Assembly (NCBI GenBank): GCA_963713445.1
Contig: CAVQMB010000037.1
Span: 24,080-88,079 of the forward strand
Direction of reading: 5' to 3'
DNA from: CAVQMB01 sp963713445
GTDB taxonomy: Bacteria; Pseudomonadota; Gammaproteobacteria; Competibacterales; Competibacteraceae
Length of the DNA: 64,000 bases
Shown here: positions 26,016 to 34,498 of the stretch, piece after piece
How the letters are laid out: each line of letters opens with the position of its first letter
Numbering within the stretch: position 1 is the first letter of the stretch
The notes under the pieces: generated by a model
What the model was told of the DNA's origin: nothing
Seen by the model: only the letters and a program-made list of their open reading frames with translations
The model's database searches: none
Position numbers and translations under genes: made by a program

Positions 26016-26540
26016 ATGAGCCGCAGTATCCACCTGTTATCCATCGTTTTGCTGTCGTTACTGGCCGGCTGCGCGCTATGGTTCGGCAACACCCCTCCGC
26101 TCGCTTCCCAGGTGATCTACAACGGCCTGCAATGCGGGGCCGATAGGGCCGCCCCGACGGTGCAGTGGATCAATGACCCGGCCACGCTGGCACGCCGCTA
26201 CAGCACCATCCGCGCTAGCGGTGATGCGGCGGCAACCACGCCACCCATTGATTTCAAAAACCAGGGCGTATTGCTGGTCACAATGGGGCGTCGGCCAAGC
26301 GCCGGCTACCGGCTCAATTTCCTGCGATCCGACTGGGTCCGGCGAAGCGGTTCGACGGTGCGGGTCAAACTGACCTGGCAGAGTCCCGAGCCCGGCAGCG
26401 AGCAGGCGCAGGTGGTCACTCACCCCTGCCTGTTGCTGCGGCTGCCCGCCATTGCCTTCACCCGGGTCCGGGTGATCGATCAGGACGGGACGGTCAGACT
26501 CAACACCGGCCGTAACGCCAGTCGCGCCGCCGGATCCTGA
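26016..26540 (+). CDS. Lipoprotein with PrcB C-terminal-like domain
   Basis: A 174-residue protein. The signal peptide ends in lipobox LLAGC with the lipidated Cys at 19. The region GVLLVTMGRRPSAGYRLNFL resembles the PrcB C-terminal domain (PF14343), first noted in a treponemal protease complex, where GxKPTGGY is typical. The remainder has no family. The gene starts 100 bases from pgm and diverges from it. Its 3' end overlaps the end of the convergent MtfA gene by 61 bases. Confidence 0.75.
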   Translation: MSRSIHLLSIVLLSLLAGCALWFGNTPPLASQVIYNGLQCGADRAAPTVQWINDPATLARRYSTIRASGDAAATTPPIDFKNQGVLLVTMGRRPSAGYRLNFLRSDWVRRSGSTVRVKLTWQSPEPGSEQAQVVTHPCLLLRLPAIAFTRVRVIDQDGTVRLNTGRNASRAAGS

Positions 26541-27271
26541 CGGTAGAACGCGCGCAACTGATCGTAAACCAGCGGGTAGCGCACCCGCAGCTGCTGCGGG
26601 ATATCGAAAAACGCTTCACTCATAACCGCGAAGAATTCACCCGGGCTGGTGGCGGCATAGCCATCGAACACCGTATCCATACCCGCCTCGCTGCGCTGGC
26701 AGAAATCCTCGTAGGCTCGACCGAACACCTGTGCCCATACCCGCTGATTCATGTCGTCGTGCAGCGGTGGCAAGCCGTTGAAGTGACCAGACAACAGATC
26801 GAGCTTGTGGGCGAATTCATGGATGACGACGTTGTAGCCGTCGCCGGCTTCCAGAATATCGTGCCACGAAAGCACAATCGGGCCGCCCTCCCAGGCCTCG
26901 CCGGCACGGGCGAACTTGATGTGATGGACGACACCGGCCGCGTCCCGCACATCGTGCGGCGCCACGAACCCCTCCGGATAGACGATGATGCTACGCCAGC
27001 CATGGTAATAATCAGGCCCGAGATTGAGGATCGGCAGGCAGGCCTGGGCGGCGATGATCAACCGCATGCTGTCATCCAGTTCCAGCCCGAGCTTGGGGTA
27101 GAAAATCTTGTCGTGAAGAAACAGCACCACCAAGTCGCGCAGGCGCTCCCGCGCCTCCCCGGACAGGCTGTGTAGCAGCGGCAGCTCGGCCACGGTGCGC
27201 TGCCACAACTCGTCATCCAGCTGGTTGCGCCGCAGAATCCGCTGCCGGCGCCAGTTCTTGACACTCCACAT
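26480..27271 (-). CDS. mtfA: MtfA-type zinc peptidase (M90 family)
   Basis: A 263-residue cytosolic metallopeptidase. The zinc site is HEFAHKLD (HExxH) in NVVIHEFAHKLDLLSGHFNG; the third ligand region is GEFFAVMSEAFFD. In E. coli, MtfA binds the repressor Mlc and thereby affects ptsG; it also has peptidase activity. The N-terminus (WRRQRILRRNQLDDELWQRT) matches MtfA of non-enteric bacteria. Whether Mlc exists here is unknown. It converges on the PrcB-like lipoprotein gene and overlaps it by 61 bases. Confidence 0.88.
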   Translation of the reverse strand: MWSVKNWRRQRILRRNQLDDELWQRTVAELPLLHSLSGEARERLRDLVVLFLHDKIFYPKLGLELDDSMRLIIAAQACLPILNLGPDYYHGWRSIIVYPEGFVAPHDVRDAAGVVHHIKFARAGEAWEGGPIVLSWHDILEAGDGYNVVIHEFAHKLDLLSGHFNGLPPLHDDMNQRVWAQVFGRAYEDFCQRSEAGMDTVFDGYAATSPGEFFAVMSEAFFDIPQQLRVRYPLVYDQLRAFYRQDPAARLALRPVLSLTVPS

Positions 27272-27538
27272 GGTCTGCTCGCTGCCTCTTGGCAGACTCC
27301 TGCCGCTCCTGTTCAGATCACCAGCCCGGGCCTATACAAACCGGCTGTATGTGCGCTGTTCGAAAATTCAAGTATGCCATCAGTGCCGGCGCAGAGCACT
27401 GCCCTGCGCCTTCTGCCGGCGCACCGGCAACCGGATCCGAAACCTGTCACCTGACGCATCTCTCAGCCAAACACGAGGTAGCTCCCAAGGAGTTGTTATA
27501 CTGTCAGGCCACACCATAAATGAAGCCGATGACGCGTC

Positions 27539-28747
27539 ATGTTTCCGGAACTGTCACCCAAAGCACAGCAGCTATACCAGCGATTGCAGGCCTTCATGGC
27601 CGAGCATGTTTATCCCAACGAACCGGTCTTTGCCGAGCAACTGGCGGATGCTTCCGAGCGCTGGCAGCCGGTACCGGTCATCGAACAGCTCAAGGCGCGG
27701 GCGCGCAGCGTCGGGCTGTGGAATCTGTTTCTGCCGGATGCCGAACTGGGTGCCGGGCTCAGCAATTACGAATACGCGTTCTTTTGCGAGCAGATGGGGC
27801 GCTCGCTGATCGCCCCCGAGGTATTCAACTGCAACGCGCCCGATACCGGCAATATGGAGACGTTGCTGCGCTTCGCCAATGCGGCTCAGCGCAATCAGTG
27901 GCTCACGCCGCTGCTGGCCGGCGAGATGCGTTCGGCGTTCTGCATGACCGAGCCCGACGTCGCCTCCAGTGATGCCACCAACATCCGCACCCGGATCGAG
28001 CGCGACGGTGACGATTATGTCATCAACGGCCGCAAATGGTGGTCGACCGGTGCCGGCAATCCCCACTGCGCCATCTTCATCGTGATGGGCAAGACCGACC
28101 CCGGCGCCGCCACCCATAAGCAGCAGTCGATGGTGCTGGTGCCGCGCGACACGCCCGGGGTTGATGTGAAACGGACCCTGACCGTGTTCGGTTACGATGA
28201 GGCCCCACACGGCCATGCCGAGATCGAATTCCGCGACGTCCGGGTTCCGGTTGGCAATCTGCTCGCCGGCGAGGGCCGCGGCTTCGAAATCGCCCAGGCC
28301 CGGCTCGGCCCCGGCCGTATCCACCACTGCATGCGCGCCATCGGCGCCGCCGAGCGGGCTCTGGAGATGCTCTGCCGGCGGGCGCTGGACCGCGTCGCCT
28401 TTGGCAGCCGGCTGGCCGACATGGGTGCGGTGCGCCAGGATATCGCCCGCGCCCGCATCGACATCGACCAGGCCCGGCTGCTGACCTTGCACGCTGCCCA
28501 CGCCATCGACACGGCCGGTGCCAAGGCCGCGCGCCGCGAGATCGCCATGATCAAAGTGGTGGCGCCCAACGTGGCACTGCGGGTGATCGACCGGGCGATT
28601 CAGATACACGGCGGCATGGGAGTCAGCCAGGACACTGAACTGGCGGCCTCCTGGGCACTGCAGCGAACTCTGCGGCTGGCGGACGGCCCCGACGAGGTGC
28701 ACATGGAAAGCATCGCCAAGCTGGAACTGCGCCAGTACCAGGCATGA
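27539..28747 (+). CDS. Acyl-CoA dehydrogenase, ACAD10/11 (LvaC)-like
   Basis: A 402-residue flavoprotein. AFCMTEPDVASSDATNIRTR is the FAD/substrate motif, and IQIHGGMGVSQDTELA is the C-terminal FAD motif. NGRKWWSTGAGNPHCAIFIV is typical of the ACAD10/ACAD11 subgroup rather than fatty-acid ACADs. In that subgroup the dehydrogenase acts with a phosphotransferase to remove a 4-hydroxy group from acyl-CoA, as in levulinate breakdown (LvaA/LvaC). Its stop overlaps the start of exactly such a kinase gene. Confidence 0.88.
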   Translation: MFPELSPKAQQLYQRLQAFMAEHVYPNEPVFAEQLADASERWQPVPVIEQLKARARSVGLWNLFLPDAELGAGLSNYEYAFFCEQMGRSLIAPEVFNCNAPDTGNMETLLRFANAAQRNQWLTPLLAGEMRSAFCMTEPDVASSDATNIRTRIERDGDDYVINGRKWWSTGAGNPHCAIFIVMGKTDPGAATHKQQSMVLVPRDTPGVDVKRTLTVFGYDEAPHGHAEIEFRDVRVPVGNLLAGEGRGFEIAQARLGPGRIHHCMRAIGAAERALEMLCRRALDRVAFGSRLADMGAVRQDIARARIDIDQARLLTLHAAHAIDTAGAKAARREIAMIKVVAPNVALRVIDRAIQIHGGMGVSQDTELAASWALQRTLRLADGPDEVHMESIAKLELRQYQA

Positions 28748-29985
28748 CTGGTGAGGAACTGACCGACGTCCGGGGCAGCCACCGGTTCGACGAGGGTGCC
28801 CTGGAAACGTATCTGGCGGCCCATCTGCCGGGTTTCGCGGGACCGCTCGCGGTGCGCCAGTTCGAGGGCGGCCAGTCCAACCCGACGTTTCTGCTGACCA
28901 CCCCACAGGCCCGCTATGTGCTACGCAAGAAGCCGCCCGGCGAGTTGCTGCCCTCGGCCCATCTGGTCGAGCGCGAATACCGCGTGATGGCAGCCCTGGC
29001 CGCGACCCCGGTACCGGTGCCGAAGGTTCATCTGCTGTGCGAAGACCCGGGTGTGATCGGCACGGCGTTCTTTGTCATGGACTATGTGGCCGGCCGGCTG
29101 CAGCGTGACCCGACCCTGCCCGGCTGGGCAGCGGACGAGCGGCGCGCCGGGTACCGTGCCATGGCGACCACGCTGGCGACACTTCATGCGGTTGATGTCG
29201 ATGCCGCGGGACTCGGCGACTTCGGCAAGCGCAAGGACTACATCGCGCGCCAGGTAAAGCGCTGGAGCCAGCAGTACCGGGCTACCCAGACCGCCGCCAT
29301 CACCGCCATGGATGAATTGATCGAATGGCTGCCCGGGCATATCCCGGCCGATACCAGCTGCACCCTGGTCCATGGCGACTTCCGGCTCGACAACCTGCTG
29401 CTGCACCCCGACCGGCCGCAGGTGTTGGCGGTACTGGACTGGGAGCTGTCGACCCTGGGCCATCCGCTGGCCGACCTGGCCTATACCTGCATGAACTTTC
29501 ACCTGCGGATGCCGGGCGGCTATCTGGGCGATGCCGCAGGTCACGGCGGCATTCCCAGTGAGGCCGAGCTGGTCGCCGATTACTGCCGTGCCAGCGGCCG
29601 CGACGGCATCCCCGACTGGACGTTCTACCTGGCCTTTTCCCTATTCCGGTACGCGGCCATCGTGCAAGGGGTGCACTATCGCGGTCTGCACGGAAATGCC
29701 AGTTCCAGCCGGGCACTGAGCTACGGCGAGCTGGCCATTGCCGCAGCCAGTCAAGGGTTGGGCGCTGGTCCAGAGCGGGCTAGTGCGAAGCCGGCGCCCC
29801 TGGTGTGCTCACGGCAACGCGGCATACCTGCCGCTACCCGCCCTCGACCCGGCCAAACAGGGAATCGGCCGCGGCCAACTCCGGTTCACCGCTGCGCGCC
29901 AGGATCGCGGCAAACGCCCGCTGGCGCAGATCAGCGGCAGCCGCCCAACCATTGCCCGTCGGCTGCAGCGGGCGCTCAAACGTGA
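28744..29985 (+). CDS. Phosphotransferase of the ACAD10/11 N-terminal (LvaA-like) family, with aberrant C-terminal tail
   Basis: A 413-residue kinase-like protein with an APH fold. Substrate/ATP motifs are VLRKKPPGELLPSAHLVERE, catalytic HGDFRLDNLLL (HGDxxxxN) and metal-site VLDWELSTLGHPLADL. Relatives phosphorylate the 4-hydroxy group of acyl-CoAs. The start overlaps the dehydrogenase stop (ATGA). The last 75 residues or so (after about 29758) change to an Arg/Pro-rich sequence unlike the family and run 152 bases over the convergent ligase gene. The usual length is about 340-350, so a frameshift or lost stop near 29750 is likely. Confidence 0.85.
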   Translation: MTGEELTDVRGSHRFDEGALETYLAAHLPGFAGPLAVRQFEGGQSNPTFLLTTPQARYVLRKKPPGELLPSAHLVEREYRVMAALAATPVPVPKVHLLCEDPGVIGTAFFVMDYVAGRLQRDPTLPGWAADERRAGYRAMATTLATLHAVDVDAAGLGDFGKRKDYIARQVKRWSQQYRATQTAAITAMDELIEWLPGHIPADTSCTLVHGDFRLDNLLLHPDRPQVLAVLDWELSTLGHPLADLAYTCMNFHLRMPGGYLGDAAGHGGIPSEAELVADYCRASGRDGIPDWTFYLAFSLFRYAAIVQGVHYRGLHGNASSSRALSYGELAIAAASQGLGAGPERASAKPAPLVCSRQRGIPAATRPRPGQTGNRPRPTPVHRCAPGSRQTPAGADQRQPPNHCPSAAAGAQT

Positions 29986-32650
29986 CTTTCAGTATACCCC
30001 GGCGCGGCAGCCAGGATCCGTCGCGCAGCACTGTCCGGGTACCGCTCAGGGTAACCGGCACCAGTGACACCCCGGACTCGGCGGCGGCCACGAATGCACC
30101 CATCCGGAACGGCAACAGGCCGGGCATGCGGGTGAAAGTCCCCTCCGGAAAGAACACCAGCGACGTACCCGACTGGACCAGACGGCTGAGCCGGGCGGCA
30201 TCCTCGGTGCTGCGCTGCCTCTCGAAGCGCTCGACAAACAATGTCCCCAGCCGTGCCAGCGGCCAGCGCAGCAGCACCCGCCCGGCCAGCTCGCGTTTGG
30301 CCACAAAGCTGAATGGACGCGGCAACACCGCCGTCAGCAGCAGGGCATCGAGGTAGCTCGAATGGTTGGCCACCAGCACGCAGGGCTCCGCCGGGAGCCG
30401 CTTGAGGCCCTCCGTGACCAGCGGCAGCCCGGTCAGCCGCAACGCCAGCCGGAGCAACAAACGGACCGCCGTCGCGCGCAACCGGCGCCCGGGGACGGCA
30501 GCGGCCGCAAGCCACAGCGGTACCGCCAGCACGCCGCCGATCAGCCACACATAACTGCCGTAGACCAGCTCGCGAAAACGCCACAGGCCGGAGCGCAACA
30601 GCGGCAACGCAGTTAGCGCGCTGAGCCGGACCATCTGCCACCAGACCGGCGGCCGCCGCTCGCGGCTCAGCTGCCCCTGTTCAAACAGGGTGCGCATGGC
30701 CGCCCGGCGGATCTTGCCGCTGGAGGTCTTCAATACGCTCTGCGGCGGCAGCAACAGGATCGCGTCGGGGGCCACATCAAGCAGATCGATAGCAACTTCC
30801 CGGATACGCCGGCGCAACGCTTCGCAGAAGTTGGCGTTATCATGTTGCCGGGTCTCGGCAGCTACCACCAATCGTTCGTCGGCGCCAGTCGCCCCGCTGC
30901 CGAATACTGCAACGCAACCCTTGCGGACCCCGTCGATCGCCCCGATTGCCTGTTCCAGGTCGTAGGGATACAGATTACGCCCGGCGCGAATGATGAGATC
31001 CTTGTCGCGGCCGGCAATGTAGACGTCACCGGCCGCCAGGTAAGCCTGATCGCCCGAGTTCAGCCAGTCGCCGTCAAGCAGACCAGCGTTGGCCTCCGGA
31101 TTGGCCAGATAGCCACGGGTGGCCGAAGGGCCACGGAACTGCAGGCGCCCGACCCGACGCTCCGGCAGTTCCCGACCGGCAACGTCGACGATACGGATCT
31201 GGTGACCCGCCAGGGCATGCCCACAGGCGACGATCTCCAGGACATCGGTCTGCGCCGGAGAGGCTGCTGCGGCGGTGCCGCGCCGCAGCAGCGGGTCACG
31301 CTGGACCCGGTCGACGGTAACCCCGCGCCCGGACGGCGGTAGCGCCAGACCCACGGAACACTCTGCGAGCCCGTACACCGGAGCCAGCGCTCCCGGATCC
31401 AGCCCGTAGCGCGCAAAGCACTCGGCAAAGCGCCGCAAGGTGCCGGCGTTGACCGGTTCGGCACCGTTGGCCAGATACCGCAAGCCGGCCAGATCCAGCC
31501 CTGTGAGTTCCCCTTCCTGGGCGTGTCGCAGGCACAGTTCGAAACCGAAGTTGGGTGCCGCTGACAGCGTGCCACCATGACGGTGAATCGCCCATAACCA
31601 ATCGAGCGGCCGGTGCAGGAAGGCCAACGGCGACATCAGCACCAGCGGGATGCCCTGATACAGGCTGCCCAGGCAGGCGCCGATCAATCCCATATCGTGA
31701 TACAGCGGCAGCCAGCTCACGAACACATCGTCCGAACGCACCGCGATGCGTTCGATCATGGCCCGGATATTGGCCAGCAGATTGGCGTGGCTCAACATCA
31801 CGCCCTTGGGGTCACCGGTGCTGCCGGAAGAATACTGGACGAAGGCCAGATCGCTCGCGGTCGGCTGCAACGCCGGCAGAACCGAGGCATCGCCATTGAG
31901 GTCAGCCGCACACAGCACCGCCTGCAAGCTCGGCACCTGAGCCGCCAGCAACCGGCCCACCAGACGGGCCTGGGGCACAGTGATCAACAGCACCACCTCG
32001 GCATTGGCCAACAGCCGGGCATGGCGGCGCAGATGCGCCTCCAGTTGCGAGGGACGCAACGGCGGATAGATCGGCACCGGGACGCCGCCACCCAGCAGAG
32101 TCCCGAAGAAACTGGCGAAGTATTCGCGTCCAGTGGGCAGCATAATCGCCACCCGTTGCCCCGGCCGCAGACCACGCGCCAACAGGCCCGCCGCGACGGT
32201 GCGGGCCTGTTGGCGCAGTTCACCGTAGCTCAGCGGCTGCGGCTCAGCAGCGTTGTCCTCATACAGCAGAATGGCCTGGCGATCGGGCTGGTGGCGGGCC
32301 TGATAGTTCAACACCTCGACCAGGGTCCGAGCCTGGACCGGCGGCGCCACGCTGGTCGGTCGCTCCCCGGGCGCCCGGACAAGACTCGCGGCGCTGGTTT
32401 GGGGCAGCGCATCAGCCAGACCCCCGAGCAGTTCGCGCGGCGTCGCCGCCGTCAACAGCTGTTCCGGCAACCGCACTCGCAACCGCCGTTCCAGCCGCGT
32501 CAGGAGTTCCGCCCGACCCAGACTGTCGAGCCCCAGATCGCGTTCCAGGCGGCTGTCGAGATCGATCTCGTCCGCTGTCGCGGGCCGACCGCCCTCGCTC
32601 AGCAGTTCGGCCAGCACCGCCCGCAGGGCTGCGGCACCGGCGCTATCCAC
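29834..32650 (-). CDS. Three-domain ACP - fatty acyl-AMP ligase - PlsC acyltransferase fusion
   Basis: A 938-residue protein. Residues 1-80 form an acyl carrier domain with the phosphopantetheine serine S43 in LGLDSLGRAEL. A FAAL-type adenylation domain follows: GGGVPVPIYPPLRPSQLEAH is typical of FAALs, and the ATP loop YSSGSTGDPKG is near residue 278. From about residue 690 there is a hydrophobic stretch and then a PlsC domain with NHSSYLD (HX4D, about 762) and FPEGTF (about 835). The protein could activate a fatty acid, load it on its own ACP and transfer it to a lipid acceptor at the membrane. The start is GTG, overlapping the cfa stop. Confidence 0.85.
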   Translation of the reverse strand: MDSAGAAALRAVLAELLSEGGRPATADEIDLDSRLERDLGLDSLGRAELLTRLERRLRVRLPEQLLTAATPRELLGGLADALPQTSAASLVRAPGERPTSVAPPVQARTLVEVLNYQARHQPDRQAILLYEDNAAEPQPLSYGELRQQARTVAAGLLARGLRPGQRVAIMLPTGREYFASFFGTLLGGGVPVPIYPPLRPSQLEAHLRRHARLLANAEVVLLITVPQARLVGRLLAAQVPSLQAVLCAADLNGDASVLPALQPTASDLAFVQYSSGSTGDPKGVMLSHANLLANIRAMIERIAVRSDDVFVSWLPLYHDMGLIGACLGSLYQGIPLVLMSPLAFLHRPLDWLWAIHRHGGTLSAAPNFGFELCLRHAQEGELTGLDLAGLRYLANGAEPVNAGTLRRFAECFARYGLDPGALAPVYGLAECSVGLALPPSGRGVTVDRVQRDPLLRRGTAAAASPAQTDVLEIVACGHALAGHQIRIVDVAGRELPERRVGRLQFRGPSATRGYLANPEANAGLLDGDWLNSGDQAYLAAGDVYIAGRDKDLIIRAGRNLYPYDLEQAIGAIDGVRKGCVAVFGSGATGADERLVVAAETRQHDNANFCEALRRRIREVAIDLLDVAPDAILLLPPQSVLKTSSGKIRRAAMRTLFEQGQLSRERRPPVWWQMVRLSALTALPLLRSGLWRFRELVYGSYVWLIGGVLAVPLWLAAAAVPGRRLRATAVRLLLRLALRLTGLPLVTEGLKRLPAEPCVLVANHSSYLDALLLTAVLPRPFSFVAKRELAGRVLLRWPLARLGTLFVERFERQRSTEDAARLSRLVQSGTSLVFFPEGTFTRMPGLLPFRMGAFVAAAESGVSLVPVTLSGTRTVLRDGSWLPRRGILKVTFERPLQPTGNGWAAAADLRQRAFAAILARSGEPELAAADSLFGRVEGG

Positions 32651-33933
32651 TAGTCGCCTGGGTAGAGAAAATCACGCGTCCACGGGATATCGTTATGGTG
32701 ATGGCGCGTGAATACCACCTGAAAAAGCTGCAATTCACCGGTACTGAAAGCGCTCATGGAACCCGCCAGATACAGCTCCCAGGCACGCACGAAGCGTTCA
32801 TCAAACATCTGCCGCACCTGATCGACGTGCGCACTGAAGCGCTCCAACCAATGCCGTAGCGTCTCGGCGTAGTGCAACCGCAGATTCTCCATATCCAGAA
32901 CCGACAGGCTCCAGGGTTCGAATAGCGTCATCAGTTCAGACGGACTAGGCGGATAAGCGCCGGGGAAGATGCGCCGTTCGATCCAGGCGTTCATCGGCGC
33001 CGGCCGATTGCGACCGATGGTGTGAATCAGGCCGCGACCGTGCGGTGCCAGCACCCGGTTCACCACCTCGCCCATCTCACGATAGTGACGCTTACCGACG
33101 TGTTCCAGCATGCCGACCGAAACAAACGCGTCGACCTGGCCCTCCATCTCGCGGTAGTCCCCCTCGATGAACTCGACCCGGTCGCTCAGCCCTTCGTTGC
33201 GGGCCCGCTCGCGGGCATAGGCCAGCTGCTCCTTGGAGATATTGAACGCCTTGACTCTGACCCCGTAGAACTTGGCCATGTGCAGCGCCAGCGCACCCCA
33301 GCCACAACCGGCTTCGGCCACCATCTCACCCGGCTGCAGCCGCAGCTTGCGGCTGACATGATCGAGTTTCGCGAGCTGGGCCTGCTCTATGCTCAGATCC
33401 GGCCGCGGGAAATAGGCACAGGTGTAGACCATGCGCTCATCCAGCCAGAGCTTGTAGAAATCATTACCGAGATCGTAATGGTGATGGATATTGTCGCGGG
33501 CCCGCTCCAGGCTGTTACGCTTGATCAGATACAACTGCGACAGCAACCACGGCAGCCAGCCGCGGTCACGGTAGTCCGGCAGGTGGTTGTTGATGGTTTC
33601 CATCAACAGGACCAGATCGCCATCAACCCGCAGACGACCTTCGGTGTACAGCTCCCCGAATTCGAGATCCGGATTGAGCAACATCTTGATCAGGGCGCCA
33701 CGGTCGCCGATGTGAATCCGCACCTCCGGTTTGCGGTTATTGCCGCGAATCTCGCGCCGGTCCCACAGCATTATGCTGACGGGAGGATTGCCCGCCGCGG
33801 CCAGTAGACGTCGTAACAGCCAGCCCGCGATGCCGCCCGCTTCACGGTGGCCGCCGGTCTGCAGCTGGCTGTCCGACGACGTCTCGCTAACCCCTGCCGG
33901 CAGTGACAGAGGTTGTGCACGATCACGCTTCAT
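32650..33933 (-). CDS. cfa: Cyclopropane-fatty-acyl-phospholipid synthase family methyltransferase
   Basis: A 427-residue SAM-dependent enzyme that adds a methylene bridge to unsaturated acyl chains of membrane phospholipids. VAEAGCGWGALALHMAKFYG is the SAM loop; HHYDLGNDFYKLWLDERMVY and FVSVGMLEHVGKRHYREMGE are hallmarks (bicarbonate/substrate loop). Length is slightly longer than E. coli Cfa (382). A strong AAGGAGG RBS precedes the ATG. It is translationally coupled to the ACP-FAAL-PlsC fusion, so both probably modify membrane lipids together. Confidence 0.9.
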   Translation of the reverse strand: MKRDRAQPLSLPAGVSETSSDSQLQTGGHREAGGIAGWLLRRLLAAAGNPPVSIMLWDRREIRGNNRKPEVRIHIGDRGALIKMLLNPDLEFGELYTEGRLRVDGDLVLLMETINNHLPDYRDRGWLPWLLSQLYLIKRNSLERARDNIHHHYDLGNDFYKLWLDERMVYTCAYFPRPDLSIEQAQLAKLDHVSRKLRLQPGEMVAEAGCGWGALALHMAKFYGVRVKAFNISKEQLAYARERARNEGLSDRVEFIEGDYREMEGQVDAFVSVGMLEHVGKRHYREMGEVVNRVLAPHGRGLIHTIGRNRPAPMNAWIERRIFPGAYPPSPSELMTLFEPWSLSVLDMENLRLHYAETLRHWLERFSAHVDQVRQMFDERFVRAWELYLAGSMSAFSTGELQLFQVVFTRHHHNDIPWTRDFLYPGD

Positions 33934-34109
33934 CTTGCCTCCTTCCGAAACCCGTAGTGTCCGCCAGCCGGCACCACAAGCCTCAATTGTGCGAGAATTA
34001 CCATTAAGTAATTGCAGATGCGCTGCTTCGGGCTCGATTGTACACTGCGGAACCGTGGCTTTTGTATGGCCGGTCGCGCGGTGCCCGTTTCCAAGCGAGG
34101 TAGTATAGG

Positions 34110-34439
34110 ATGAGTGTCAAACTGGAGCATATGATGGGCAGTTTCTCGCCACTGCGGGGTGGATGGCTTTCGAAGCTGGTTGCCGGCCTGGTCCTCGTCG
34201 CAGCAATTGTCGCGGGTGTCGCCTTGTCGGCATTTTTCTTCGGCTTTTTCCTGGTGCTGGCAGCCGTCATGGGCCTGTGGGTCTGGTGGCAGCAGTGGCG
34301 GCTGAGGCGCCGGATGCGCCGGCACGCCGGTCAGACCCGCACCCAGACTCACCGCAAAGTGATCCAGGGCGAATACGAGGTCGTCGATGACGCCGGGCAG
34401 GACCCGCATCGGCAACGGCAGGATTCCCGCCGGCGCTAG
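34110..34439 (+). CDS. Small membrane protein, unknown function
   Basis: A 109-residue protein. A long hydrophobic stretch (about 19-60, LVAGLVLVAAIVAGVALSAF onward) could make two helices. The C-terminal half is basic and cytosolic, with VIQGEYEVVDD, an ending motif (GEYEVV) seen in small gammaproteobacterial membrane proteins. The function is not known. It diverges from cfa and precedes a TPR protein gene by about 60 bases. Confidence 0.65.
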   Translation: MSVKLEHMMGSFSPLRGGWLSKLVAGLVLVAAIVAGVALSAFFFGFFLVLAAVMGLWVWWQQWRLRRRMRRHAGQTRTQTHRKVIQGEYEVVDDAGQDPHRQRQDSRRR

Positions 34440-34498
34440 TATCCGGACTTGACGCTTTGCACTATTCGACACATCACCGTCCAAATCTTGCGAAACCC

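Noticed and set aside
27474..27502. TATACT at 27497-27502 as a -10 box before the acyl-CoA dehydrogenase gene
   Set aside because: No recognisable -35 hexamer 16-18 bases upstream; kept only as a weak possibility.
27572..28906. A 444-codon minus-strand frame opposite the acyl-CoA dehydrogenase
   Set aside because: It is the antisense shadow of a strongly matched gene, with no motif or RBS of its own.
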